The position numbers were made by a program, and so were the translations under genes. From Bacillota bacterium (GTDB lineage Bacteria > Bacillota_I > Bacilli_A > RF39 > UBA660), in NCBI GenBank assembly GCA_015059435.1, contig SVAJ01000001.1, forward strand, positions 701,213-765,212: a stretch of DNA of 64,000 bases, read 5' to 3'. Positions 48,319 through 57,708 of this stretch are shown in pieces (the first letter of the stretch is position 1; each line of letters begins with the position of its first letter). Below the pieces are notes generated by a model that was not told where the DNA came from, did not search any database, and saw only the letters and a list, made by a program, of their open reading frames with translations.

Positions 48319-50331
48319 TTCATCAGGTTGCTTTAGTCTGGAATTTATAGTACTGTCATTTGAATCTTCAGTAGTTGGTTGTGGTGTATCAGTTGATGGT
48401 GTATCAGTTGTTTCTGTTGGTGTTTCAGTTGGTTCTTTTTCTTCAGTTTCTTCTTCAGTTATTTCAGCTTTTTTAGTAGTTTCATTTCCAGATAGCGTTA
48501 ATACTAAGGTTCCAACTCGACTTAAATCTGTACCAGCATAATAGTTTTGTGAAATAACTCTTCCTCCAGAACCTCTAAATGTTACTCTAATACCAAGTCT
48601 GTTAGCTGTTGCTCTGGCAGTAGCTTCTGTATCACCTGTAAAGTCAGGTAGAGCAGTAGTTGTTTTTGAAGGAGATACAGTAGTTTCTGTATAAGTTCCT
48701 TTCCCAATAACTTCTTTTTCATATGGTTCATTTATTGAAAAACTAAATGTTTTAATTTCTTTATGATCAACTAACTCTAAGTTTTCTTTCATTGCTCTTA
48801 TTATCTCTTTTTTACTTCCTTTATATGGAACATAATCCCATAAGGTCATTCTTGCTCTTTTATCATATATCATTTGACCAATACCAGATAAATATAATGT
48901 TTCAATATTAACTAAGTCTGCATCGTCAGCAGCTAAACTTTTCTTAACAATATCTTTACCAATATTATAGAAAGATAAAATTTGTTTAGTTGTTAGATTT
49001 GTATCTAAACTATTTGAGATAGTATCTAATATTTCCATAAATTTAGATACATTATTGATACTTTTCATTTTATTAACTAATTCTTTAACAATAATTTGTT
49101 GATGTTCAGCACGACCAAAATCTCCATTAGCAAGTTGTTTTCTATTTCTTGCGAATACTAGTGCTTGTTCACCGTTTAAATGTTGTCTTCCAGGATTTAT
49201 ACATATTTCTTTACTTCTTGATGAATCATCTGTACATAATTGTTTTGGTACATCTACATCAACACCACCAACGGCATCAACTAATTTTACTAAACCTTTG
49301 AAATTTATTTTTGCATAATAATCAATATTCACATCGAAGAATTCTTCAATAGTATTAATCATACAATCTGTTCCGTAACCAGCAGCATGTGTAATTTTAT
49401 TTTCAGCTTTGTCTGGCCAACATGCGATTGGTACATAACTATCACGAGGTATAGATAACATAGTTGCATTTAATGTTTTTGGATTAAATGTAATTAATAT
49501 TAATGTATCACCATTAGCAATAGCATTTTTTCCTAATACTTCATCAGTAGAATCAATTCCCATTAATAGAATAGTGAATGGTTCTTTTATTGATTTACCA
49601 CTAGATTCTGTTTCAATACTAGAAGAATCTGATTTTCTCATTTTCTTTTCTTTAGAAATAATTATTTTTGTATCATGTTCTATATCTTCATATCCAGTAA
49701 TGCTTGAGAACATAGATACATAACCACTAGGTACAAACATTGCATCTAAGTCTGATGCATATAAGTCTGCAAGCATTGATGAGTAATCATCATATTTTTT
49801 TATTTTATTATTATCTTTTAAATCATATTTTTTAATAATTTCTTGTGGAATAATATATCCTTCAGCAGATTTTTTATCACTCAAAATACCTATTTTATAA
49901 TCTTTAATATCATCTATTTTAGTAGCGTCATTTTTACTCATCGTAATTAGGTTAGAAGAGTATGTTATAAATACTTTATTTATACTATTAACTTTTCCAT
50001 AGATGTTATATATTCCATAACCTATACCACTACATATTAATGAGTATATAACCATAAATATTATTAAACGTATTGGTTTTGGTTTCTTTTTATTCTTTTT
50101 CTTTTTTATTTTGTTTTTAAATAATTTTTTAGTTTTAAATAATAGAATTAAATCAGTAAATCCTAATAATCCGATAATTATATATCTTATTAAATCTTCT
50201 ATTCCACTTAATAGGAATAATTCATATATTAAAAAAGTACTAGATACTAAAGCTATTATAAAAAATAATATGGCTATATATTTACTTTTTGGTTTCTTTT
50301 CAAGTTCTTCATCTTCAATTTTTTTTGTCAT
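48316..50331 (-). CDS. LytR-CpsA-Psr (LCP) family transferase with C-terminal PASTA-like domain
   Basis: 671 residues. About three hydrophobic segments lie in the first 120 residues. An outer region (about 120-220) resembles a ligand-binding domain (DDIKDYKIGILSD, LDAMFVPSGYVSMF). The LCP catalytic domain follows (about 245-470) with ILLMGIDSTDE, LSIPRDSYVPI and HLNGEQALVFARNRK. LCP enzymes transfer teichoic acid or capsule polymers to peptidoglycan. Near residues 555-615 is a PASTA-like unit, LPDFTGDTEATARATANRLG, and then a Thr/Glu/Pro tail. The start ATG at 50331 follows TTGGAGG. The added domains are unusual compared with minimal LCP proteins. Confidence 0.87.
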   Translation of the reverse strand: MTKKIEDEELEKKPKSKYIAILFFIIALVSSTFLIYELFLLSGIEDLIRYIIIGLLGFTDLILLFKTKKLFKNKIKKKKNKKKPKPIRLIIFMVIYSLICSGIGYGIYNIYGKVNSINKVFITYSSNLITMSKNDATKIDDIKDYKIGILSDKKSAEGYIIPQEIIKKYDLKDNNKIKKYDDYSSMLADLYASDLDAMFVPSGYVSMFSSITGYEDIEHDTKIIISKEKKMRKSDSSSIETESSGKSIKEPFTILLMGIDSTDEVLGKNAIANGDTLILITFNPKTLNATMLSIPRDSYVPIACWPDKAENKITHAAGYGTDCMINTIEEFFDVNIDYYAKINFKGLVKLVDAVGGVDVDVPKQLCTDDSSRSKEICINPGRQHLNGEQALVFARNRKQLANGDFGRAEHQQIIVKELVNKMKSINNVSKFMEILDTISNSLDTNLTTKQILSFYNIGKDIVKKSLAADDADLVNIETLYLSGIGQMIYDKRARMTLWDYVPYKGSKKEIIRAMKENLELVDHKEIKTFSFSINEPYEKEVIGKGTYTETTVSPSKTTTALPDFTGDTEATARATANRLGIRVTFRGSGGRVISQNYYAGTDLSRVGTLVLTLSGNETTKKAEITEEETEEKEPTETPTETTDTPSTDTPQPTTEDSNDSTINSRLKQPDE

Positions 50332-50488
50332 AATTTCCTCCAATCAATTGAATTTTAACAATTATAATTATACTATAATTTTAGTGTTTTTATCAAGTTG
50401 GCATTTTAATAAAAAAAATACTATGTAAAAGGTATGTAAATTAGATGAAAAATATATTGAATTTAGGGGTTTTCAAGATAAAATATTG

Positions 50489-50494
50489 TATAAT
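50489..50494 (+). promoter_or_regulatory. -10 element of the glucosaminidase-like gene
   Basis: TATAAT directly preceded by TTG, 30 bases before the ATG at 50525. No convincing -35 was found. Confidence 0.4.
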
Positions 50495-50524
50495 ATAATT
50501 GAAAGAATATATGGAGGTGTTGAT

Positions 50525-53500
50525 ATGAATAAGAAACGAATAATATTATTTAGTTTATTTTTAGTATTGTTTATTTTTCCTAAGGATATTCATGCTTTAA
50601 CATCTTCTGATTATAAAAATAGAAAAACATGTAGTGGAAAGTATGAGTTAGCTAGAGCAAATACTAATGATACTATTACTTCTATTAATTGTTATAGTAG
50701 TTATAGTGCGGCTAAGACTGCATTGAATAATAGTTCTTATGATGATGTGTTTATTTTTGATGAAGTATCTACTACTAAGATAGTTGATGCGAAATATGCA
50801 TTATTAGATTTAAGTGTTAATCCTGAAACTTTAACATATTTCTATGAAAGTAAAGATTTAAGTACTCGTAAATATACATATATGGATACTGGTTCATTAT
50901 ATGGTGGAGTAGATGGTGCTTTACTTGATGTTAATTATGGTAAATCAGTAAAAGTTATGATTGGTGGTCTTTCTGCTTGGATAGCAGATGGTACTTATGA
51001 AATAGTTCCGCTTAATTGGGTTAAATCTAGTAGTAGTTATACAGTAAATGATTCTATTAGACATAACTATGTTGCGAAAATTCAAAATACATATTCTGGT
51101 AGTGCCGGTTCTACTATAGGACCTAAACCAGATATGTTAAATAAAGGTACTTATTATTCTTATGATGGACATTATTTTTATACTAGTAGATTAACTATGT
51201 TAAAAGATTATAAAGCAGGTAATAGAAATAATGCTGTTAATAAAAATAATCCATATTATAACTATTATATGTTTTTATCAAATCATTCTAAGACTACATA
51301 TTCAGCTTTAAATATTGATGAATATATTAGAAATAATTTAGGAGCAAGTAAAGGTGCTTATGGAGATGTAACTAAAGATGGTTCATCTAAGTTATATGGA
51401 CAAGGAACATTTTTCTATCATGCTCAAGAAAAACATGGAGCAAATGCAGTTTTAGCTTTGAGTTTAAGTCGTAATGAATCTGCTAATGGTAGAAGTAATT
51501 TAGCATTTAATAAAAATAATGGATTTGGACTTGATGCAGTTGATTCTAATCCATATCAAGCTGCTAAATGGTTTCCTACATTTGCTAGTAGTATTTTTGA
51601 ATTCGCAGCTAATTGGATTACTGATGGTTATGCTGATCCAAGTGACTCTAGATATTTTGGTCCTGTATTTGGTGATAAGTATATTGGTATGAATGTTAAA
51701 TATGCATCTGATACTTATTGGAGTGAAAAGATGGCTGCTAATTATTATAGTTTTGATAGTGCTAAAGGTATGCAAGATTATAATTATTATCAATTAGGAG
51801 TTGTAACTGGTCCTACAAAAGCATACATGTCTGCAAATACTTCTAGTACAGTAGTATATACATATCCTGAAAAGGATGATGGAGTATTAATAGTAGGAGA
51901 AGTATCTAATAGTCAGGGTAATTGGTATAAATTGCAAAGTGATAAAATTATCAGAGGAACTACTATAACTACTACAGGAGATTATAATTGGGATTCTTAT
52001 GTTTATGTTAAGAAAGAACAAGTTACTAAGATAAATACAGCTAAGGATGGTTATAAGTATCCAAGTCAGGTTACAGAATATAAAGATAGTAAATATAAAT
52101 ATGATTTATATATTAATAATTCAACTTTTAAACCTAAAGTTGCAACTATTACTAGTGATACAAATTATTATTATGATTCTACATTAACTAGTAAAAAGAG
52201 TATGAAAGTTATTAAAGATAAATTAGTTATGGTTTATGGAGTTGCCTATAACAGCAGTGATAAACCAGTTGCATACTTAGTTACATCTGATTATATGTAT
52301 GATCAAAAAGATTGGGTACCAGCTGGTAATATAAAATTTGTTAATAGTGATTATGGATATCAAACAGTTGATATTAGTGGAGCTTATGAATGGGTATGTA
52401 GTCAAGCTATTGATGATGCTAAATATAAGATAGGTGGACAATATACATATTCTTATTTCCCAATAGTAGGAGAAGTTACTGTTAGTGGAGTAAAATGGTA
52501 TAAAGTACCAGTAAGTCTTTCTAATAATACTAATTCATATGGATATATTCTAGCTAGTGAAGCTAATGCTAGAATAACTAAATCTAGTTTCAAAGTTACA
52601 AATGAAAATGTTGTTGTTAATAGTGAACCTGTAATTACAGCTAATAATAGAAGTATAGTTCAAGGAACAGTTATTGATTTATTAGATGGAGTAAGTGCCA
52701 AGGATAGTGAAGATGGAGATATAACTAAAAATATAAAAGTATCTGGAACTGTTGATAATAATAAAATTGGAACTTATGAGATTACTTATAGTGTTACTGA
52801 TAGTGGTAATTTAACTACTACTAAGAAAATAACTATTACAGTAACTGAAAATAAAAAACCTGTAATAACTGCAGAAGATAAAGAAGTAACTATTAAGACT
52901 GAATTTAATCCACTTGATGGAGTAAACGCAAATGATAGTGAAGATGGGGATATAACTAAGAAAATTGAAGTTATTGATGATAATGTTGATATTACTAGAT
53001 TAGGTGAGTATAGTATTACTTATAGAGTAGTTGATAGTTATAATCAAGAAGTTACTAAGAGTATACAAGTTAAAGTAGTAAAAGATCATGATCCAGAGAT
53101 TGTTGCTAAAGATAAAGAAATTATTTTAAATAAAGAATTTAATCCATTAGATGAAGTAAGTGCAAAAGATAGTGAAGATGGGGATATAACTCAAAATATT
53201 GAAGTTATTGAAAATAATGTTGATATTACTAAGTTAGGTACTTATAAAGTTAAATATAAAGTAATTGATTCTAATGATAATAGTGTTACTAAGGAAATTA
53301 AAGTTACAGTTATAGAAAAAGTATTAACTAAAGCTAATGGGGAATTTAATTTAGAAAGTCTAGATTGGAATAAATCTGGTAAGTATTATACTATTAGTGG
53401 TTATTTAATTATTCATAATCAAAATAATAATGTTGATTCTGATTATGAATTTGTTTTAAGAAATAAGAGTAATGATAATGAGTATAGTATTTCTATTGAT

Positions 53501-54247
53501 TCATGGACTACTGATGTTCCTTATGATTTAGGTGCTACTTATGATAAGAAATATAAAAATTCATGGTTTAAGGGAAAATTAGATTTAAGTAATATTCCTA
53601 GTGGTGATTATGATTTATATATGAAAGCTATTAAAGGGGATTATTATACAGAGCAAATAGTTGATAATATGTTTAATATTAATTTTGATAGGCGTGCTCA
53701 AGATAGTAATAAGGGATACAGTTTTAAAGTTTTATTATCACTTAGAAGTAAGAAAATTGAATTAAGTATTAGAGATCAATTAATTACTTCATCAGTATCT
53801 AATACATTTAGAAATATGATTAATGATTATGAAGATATTTCATTTAGTGGTAATAATATTCATTTAATTGGTACATCATATAACTATGGAGGTACATATA
53901 ATAGTTCAGCTAATATTACAAGAAAGTTAGTACTTGAAAATGTTGATACATATAAGCAATATAAATTTGATTTAGGAAGTACTAATAAAGGTAGTTATAC
54001 AGTAACATCTACTGATAAGAAATCTAAAGAGTATGTTTGGTATGATAAACAATTAGATGTATCAGAGTTACCTAAGGGTACATATAGTATGTTTGTTTAT
54101 ACTAAGACTGTTGATGCTGAAGATTATGGTGAATTATATGATTCATTTGGAATGTTAGATACTGTAAGTACTACAATTAATGGTAAAAACTATAGTGTAT
54201 CTTTAAATAGAACTAGACAAAATAGAGTAGAATTAACAGTAAAATAG
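50525..54247 (+). CDS. Large secreted glucosaminidase-like protein with three Ig-like repeats
   Basis: 1240 residues with a signal peptide (about 1-24). A beta-N-acetylglucosaminidase-type domain (about 265-420) contains LYGQGTFFYHAQEKHGANA, the likely catalytic Glu in SLSRNESANG, and NKNNGFGLDA. SH3-like segments follow (about 420-700). Then come three tandem DUF5011/Ig-like repeats of about 77 residues (700-930), each with KDSEDGDIT or NDSEDGDIT. Two related C-terminal domains (about 935-1060 and 1110-1240) share DW.K or SF.G starts and a LPKGTY/IPSGDY block. It probably cleaves peptidoglycan glycan strands outside the cell. The ATG at 50525 follows TGGAGGTGTTG. No sortase motif or C-terminal anchor. 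Confidence 0.83.
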   Translation: MNKKRIILFSLFLVLFIFPKDIHALTSSDYKNRKTCSGKYELARANTNDTITSINCYSSYSAAKTALNNSSYDDVFIFDEVSTTKIVDAKYALLDLSVNPETLTYFYESKDLSTRKYTYMDTGSLYGGVDGALLDVNYGKSVKVMIGGLSAWIADGTYEIVPLNWVKSSSSYTVNDSIRHNYVAKIQNTYSGSAGSTIGPKPDMLNKGTYYSYDGHYFYTSRLTMLKDYKAGNRNNAVNKNNPYYNYYMFLSNHSKTTYSALNIDEYIRNNLGASKGAYGDVTKDGSSKLYGQGTFFYHAQEKHGANAVLALSLSRNESANGRSNLAFNKNNGFGLDAVDSNPYQAAKWFPTFASSIFEFAANWITDGYADPSDSRYFGPVFGDKYIGMNVKYASDTYWSEKMAANYYSFDSAKGMQDYNYYQLGVVTGPTKAYMSANTSSTVVYTYPEKDDGVLIVGEVSNSQGNWYKLQSDKIIRGTTITTTGDYNWDSYVYVKKEQVTKINTAKDGYKYPSQVTEYKDSKYKYDLYINNSTFKPKVATITSDTNYYYDSTLTSKKSMKVIKDKLVMVYGVAYNSSDKPVAYLVTSDYMYDQKDWVPAGNIKFVNSDYGYQTVDISGAYEWVCSQAIDDAKYKIGGQYTYSYFPIVGEVTVSGVKWYKVPVSLSNNTNSYGYILASEANARITKSSFKVTNENVVVNSEPVITANNRSIVQGTVIDLLDGVSAKDSEDGDITKNIKVSGTVDNNKIGTYEITYSVTDSGNLTTTKKITITVTENKKPVITAEDKEVTIKTEFNPLDGVNANDSEDGDITKKIEVIDDNVDITRLGEYSITYRVVDSYNQEVTKSIQVKVVKDHDPEIVAKDKEIILNKEFNPLDEVSAKDSEDGDITQNIEVIENNVDITKLGTYKVKYKVIDSNDNSVTKEIKVTVIEKVLTKANGEFNLESLDWNKSGKYYTISGYLIIHNQNNNVDSDYEFVLRNKSNDNEYSISIDSWTTDVPYDLGATYDKKYKNSWFKGKLDLSNIPSGDYDLYMKAIKGDYYTEQIVDNMFNINFDRRAQDSNKGYSFKVLLSLRSKKIELSIRDQLITSSVSNTFRNMINDYEDISFSGNNIHLIGTSYNYGGTYNSSANITRKLVLENVDTYKQYKFDLGSTNKGSYTVTSTDKKSKEYVWYDKQLDVSELPKGTYSMFVYTKTVDAEDYGELYDSFGMLDTVSTTINGKNYSVSLNRTRQNRVELTVK
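52624..53322 (+). repeat. three tandem Ig-like coding repeats (about 231-234 bp period)
   Basis: The sequence GATAGTGAAGATGG(A/G)GATATAAC recurs at about 52703, 52934 and 53168. Copies 2 and 3 are the most alike at DNA level, which suggests recent duplication. Confidence 0.85.
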
Positions 54248-54271
54248 AAGGATGATTTTTCATCCTTTTTA
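54248..54271 (+). terminator. terminator of the glucosaminidase-like gene
   Basis: AAGGATGA / TCATCCTT with a T loop, then TTT. Confidence 0.8.
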
Positions 54272-54300
54272 TTATATAATTAGTAGAGGAAGGTGATATG

Positions 54301-55533
54301 ATGGAAGAATTATTAGAAAAGTATGCTCAAGTATTATTAGAGTCATGTTTAAAAGTAGAAAAAGATCAACCATTATTTATTAGTTATAATATAGAGCGAA
54401 GTGACTTTGTTAGAATAGTTACTAAGATAGCTTATAAATTAGGAGTTAAAGATATTTATTATGATGTTGTTGATCCATACTTAAAACATGAGGCTCTTAT
54501 GAATTTGGAAGTAGAAGAATTAAAGAAACTTAGATTTTGGAATAAAGAAATGTGGAATGTTTATGCAAAGAAGAATGCAGCATTCTTAATGTTGGCATCT
54601 GAAATGCCTGGTTTGATGGGTGATGTTGATTCTAAGAAAGTTAGTACAATGACTAAATATGCTTTAGAGACTAGAAAAGAATTTGATAGTTTTCGTGATA
54701 AAAGTGAGTTAGCTTGGTGTATTGCTGCTGTTCCAACATATAGTTGGGCAAAAGAATTATTTAAAGATTCAACTAATCCTGTGGAAGAGTTATGGGATAA
54801 AATATTTGATATTTGTAGTATTAAAGAAAAAGATCCAGTAAGTATATGGAATAGTAAAATAGAAAAATTAGATCTTAGAAGTAATAAATTAAATAATTAT
54901 AAATTTAAAACATTAAAATATAAAAGTTCTAATGGAACAGATTTTAAAATAAATTTACCTAAGAATCATTTATGGGCATCAGGAAAAAGTGTACTTGCTG
55001 ATGGACGTGAAGTACTTGTTAATTTCCCAACAGAAGAAGTATTTACGTCACCTGATTGTATGAGTGCCGAGGGAATAGTTTATTCATCTAAACCTCTTTC
55101 ATATCAAGATGTAGTAATTGATAATTTTAATATTTCTTTTAAAGATGGTAAGGTAGTAGGCTTTTCTGCTGAAAATGGTTATGATACTTTAAAAGAATTA
55201 ATTAATATTTGTGATAATTCTAATATGTTAGGGGAAGTAGCGTTAGTAGAGTATGATTCTCCTATATCTAATACAAATCAAGTATTCTTAGAAACTTTAT
55301 ATGATGAAAATGCTGCTTGTCATATAGCGTTAGGGGATTCTTTCCCAGAATGTGTAGAGGATGGACCTAAGATAGATAAGAAAGTATTATTTGATCAGTA
55401 TCACTTAAATAATTGTGATTCTCATGTGGACTTTATGATTGGTACTAGTGATTTAAATATTATTGGTGTTACGAGTAGTGGAGAAGAAGTGCAAATATTT
55501 AAAGATGGCAACTTTACAGAGGAATTTAAGTAA
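54301..55533 (+). CDS. M29-family metalloaminopeptidase (AmpS/PepS)
   Basis: 410 residues. M29 signature regions are visible: MLASEMPGLM, LPTKNHLWASGKS-like start of the catalytic half (LPKNHLWASGK), FPTEEVFTSPD (metal Glu), AENGYDTLKELI, HIALGDSFPEC and CDSHVDFMIGTSDL (metal His and Asp). It is a cytosolic two-metal exopeptidase trimming N-terminal residues from peptides. There are two ATGs; the second (54301) is better spaced from AAGGTGAT. It converges on the PASTA gene. Confidence 0.93.
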   Translation: MEELLEKYAQVLLESCLKVEKDQPLFISYNIERSDFVRIVTKIAYKLGVKDIYYDVVDPYLKHEALMNLEVEELKKLRFWNKEMWNVYAKKNAAFLMLASEMPGLMGDVDSKKVSTMTKYALETRKEFDSFRDKSELAWCIAAVPTYSWAKELFKDSTNPVEELWDKIFDICSIKEKDPVSIWNSKIEKLDLRSNKLNNYKFKTLKYKSSNGTDFKINLPKNHLWASGKSVLADGREVLVNFPTEEVFTSPDCMSAEGIVYSSKPLSYQDVVIDNFNISFKDGKVVGFSAENGYDTLKELINICDNSNMLGEVALVEYDSPISNTNQVFLETLYDENAACHIALGDSFPECVEDGPKIDKKVLFDQYHLNNCDSHVDFMIGTSDLNIIGVTSSGEEVQIFKDGNFTEEFK

Positions 55534-55535
55534 TA

Positions 55536-55562
55536 AAAAAATCCAATTTTATTGGATTTTTA
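55536..55562. terminator. bidirectional terminator, aminopeptidase and PASTA genes
   Basis: AAAATCCAAT / ATTGGATTTT with loop TTT, and A and T tracts on each side. Confidence 0.85.
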
Positions 55563-57479
55563 TTTTGCTATTTGAATTGTATATGGAGTTGAATTACAAC
55601 TTGTAACAGATTTACCAGGTCCTGCTGTACCACCAATATATGATCCTGGATTCATACCAGTATCACTTACTCCAACAATACTTATTTTAACATTAGGATA
55701 ATTACTCTTGAAGAAAGAATTTAATTGATTTGCTACTTCAGAATATCCTGAATAGTTATTAAATATATTTTTAATTGCACCACTTACAGTATATGTTTGT
55801 GGAGTACATGTAGGAGTTGTTGGTTTAGGAGTAGGAGTTGTATTATTATTAGTGTTTGTGTTTGTACTTGTATTTTTATTTTCTCTTTTTTGTACAGTTT
55901 CTTCTACTTTTTTACCATTACTTAAAGTTACTGTTACTGTAGTACCATTAGATACTTTACTACCAGCACTGATTGATTGTGAAATTACTTTATCTTTTTT
56001 TATAGAATTACTATTCTTATATAAAAAATTATAATTTAAGTTAACAGATTTTAATTTTTTTATAGCTTCACTTTTAGTTAAATCTTTTAAGTCTGGGACT
56101 TCACATTGTTTACCATCTGATATGGTTACAATTATAGTTTCATTATTTTTAATAGCATTTCCTACTTTTACAGAATATTTAATTACTTCACCTTGTTTAA
56201 CTGTATCACTAAATTCACGTTTTTCTTCATAATTAATTTCATATTTATCAGCCCATTCATAGAAATCAGCTAATGTTTTAAATTTAGGCATTTTTAATTT
56301 ACCTTTAGAAATAACAATACTAACTTTAGTTCCTTGTTCTATAACGTCATCTTTTTTATAATTAGCACTTATAACTTTATTATCTTTTACTTTATCATCA
56401 TATTTATCAGTAATTTCTAATTTTAATCTATTAGAAACAATCCAACTAGTTATTTTTGTTACTGACATTTCTTTCAAGTTTGGAACTTTTATTTTTCTAC
56501 CTTTACTAATAGTAATTACTACTTCTTTATCATTAGGTTTAATCATAGTTCCTGGTTTTATACTTTGTTTTGAAGTATATCCACGTTTGATTTTACTTGA
56601 AAAATCTTTTTCTTGTTTATATTTTATTTTGTGTTGTTTTAAATAGAAAGTTGTCTCAAATTCAGATTTGTTTGTTAGATCTATTAGTTTAGTTTCTCCA
56701 AGTTCATCTTCTCCTAAGGAGAATTTTAATTTTATTTCATCATTTCTTTTTAAGTTACCTTTTTTATTTTGATCTATTACTGTATCTTTGATTTTATCAG
56801 ATTCAGTAAATTCAACTTTTACATTAGATAAGTGGTTATTATTTATAAATTCTAAAACTCTATCACTGTCCCAAGTTACCATATCAGGAACAACAACTTC
56901 TTTATTAGGATCAGGTCCTTCACTTATTGAAATAGTAAGTGATTTTATATTTTTTATATCTTTGCCAGGTTTTATATTTTGACTTATTACTTTATATTCA
57001 TCGATCATATCACTATATTCATATTCTTCTTTTAAAGTAATATTATTTTTAGTAGCCCAATTAACTACTTCAGTTAAGTTCTTTTCTCTAAAATCTTCTA
57101 CTTTACTTAGATTTGGTATCGTAACAATAGAAAGGGTTGTTAGCACACCAAGAGTATTATAAATAGTTAATAGTAATGCACTTATAAAAGTAGTTGCCTT
57201 ATGTTTACTATTATTGGTAATTGATGCTGATACAAAAAATATTGTAAATAAGAATAATAGTAAGATATTTATAAGATTTTCTAGTACATTTAAATCATCA
57301 CTTTTGTATTCTAATGTAGTAATAAAATATATAATACCAGATAAAATTGTTATAAATAACATTATATTAACAAAAGGATGTTTAGTTTTTTTTGTTTGTT
57401 TTTTATCAGGTTGCTCTTGTTTTTTTTCTTCTATTTCTATATCTTCAATATTATTTATTTTTTTTGCTATCTTAGCCAT
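55560..57479 (-). CDS. Kinase-less membrane protein with six PASTA repeats
   Basis: 639 residues. A basic/acidic cytoplasmic start (1-35) and about three membrane helices (about 37-57, 66-86, 96-120) lead to six PASTA-type repeats (about 122-520). These start IPNLSK, VPDMVT, LIDLTN, VPNLKE, MPKFKT and VPDLKD and mostly end in ISxG or LSxG. Then come a Thr/Asn linker and a separate 75-residue C-terminal domain with two Cys. PASTA repeats sense muropeptides or cell-wall precursors, normally on Ser/Thr kinases or penicillin-binding proteins, but no kinase or transpeptidase domain is present. Strong TGGAGGTGG before the ATG. Confidence 0.85.
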   Translation of the reverse strand: MAKIAKKINNIEDIEIEEKKQEQPDKKQTKKTKHPFVNIMLFITILSGIIYFITTLEYKSDDLNVLENLINILLLFLFTIFFVSASITNNSKHKATTFISALLLTIYNTLGVLTTLSIVTIPNLSKVEDFREKNLTEVVNWATKNNITLKEEYEYSDMIDEYKVISQNIKPGKDIKNIKSLTISISEGPDPNKEVVVPDMVTWDSDRVLEFINNNHLSNVKVEFTESDKIKDTVIDQNKKGNLKRNDEIKLKFSLGEDELGETKLIDLTNKSEFETTFYLKQHKIKYKQEKDFSSKIKRGYTSKQSIKPGTMIKPNDKEVVITISKGRKIKVPNLKEMSVTKITSWIVSNRLKLEITDKYDDKVKDNKVISANYKKDDVIEQGTKVSIVISKGKLKMPKFKTLADFYEWADKYEINYEEKREFSDTVKQGEVIKYSVKVGNAIKNNETIIVTISDGKQCEVPDLKDLTKSEAIKKLKSVNLNYNFLYKNSNSIKKDKVISQSISAGSKVSNGTTVTVTLSNGKKVEETVQKRENKNTSTNTNTNNNTTPTPKPTTPTCTPQTYTVSGAIKNIFNNYSGYSEVANQLNSFFKSNYPNVKISIVGVSDTGMNPGSYIGGTAGPGKSVTSCNSTPYTIQIAK

Positions 57480-57584
57480 ATAACCACCTCCAGATTATAT
57501 ATATAATTATATAATAATAAAGAATAAATATAAATATATTTGACGTATTTAGGTGTAAAAATTAAGTTATTCTTGTGTAAAGTG

Positions 57585-57590
57585 TATAAT
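57585..57590 (+). promoter_or_regulatory. candidate -10 in the leader of the Cys-rich secreted gene
   Basis: TATAAT with TG directly before it and a weak TTAAGT -35 at 57562-57567. A second TATAAT lies at 57602-57607. Which one is used is unclear. The 229-base gap from 57480 otherwise holds only the hairpin at 57648. Confidence 0.4.
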
Positions 57591-57647
57591 TTAGTGTTTT
57601 TTATAATGGACTATTATTTTATTTTTTGTTATATTATTAGTTAATAA

Positions 57648-57690
57648 AGTGCTAGTACAGACTTTAATTGTTTGTGCTGGCACTTTTTTT
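57648..57690 (+). terminator. terminator-like hairpin in the 5' leader (possible attenuator)
   Basis: AGTGCTAGTACA / TGTGCTGGCACT pair fully (two G-U pairs) around a 13-base loop, followed by T7. This is a textbook intrinsic terminator placed directly before the AGGAGGAG of the gene at 57709 rather than after a gene. Confidence 0.75.
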
Positions 57691-57708
57691 GTAGGAGGAG
57701 TAGAAGAA

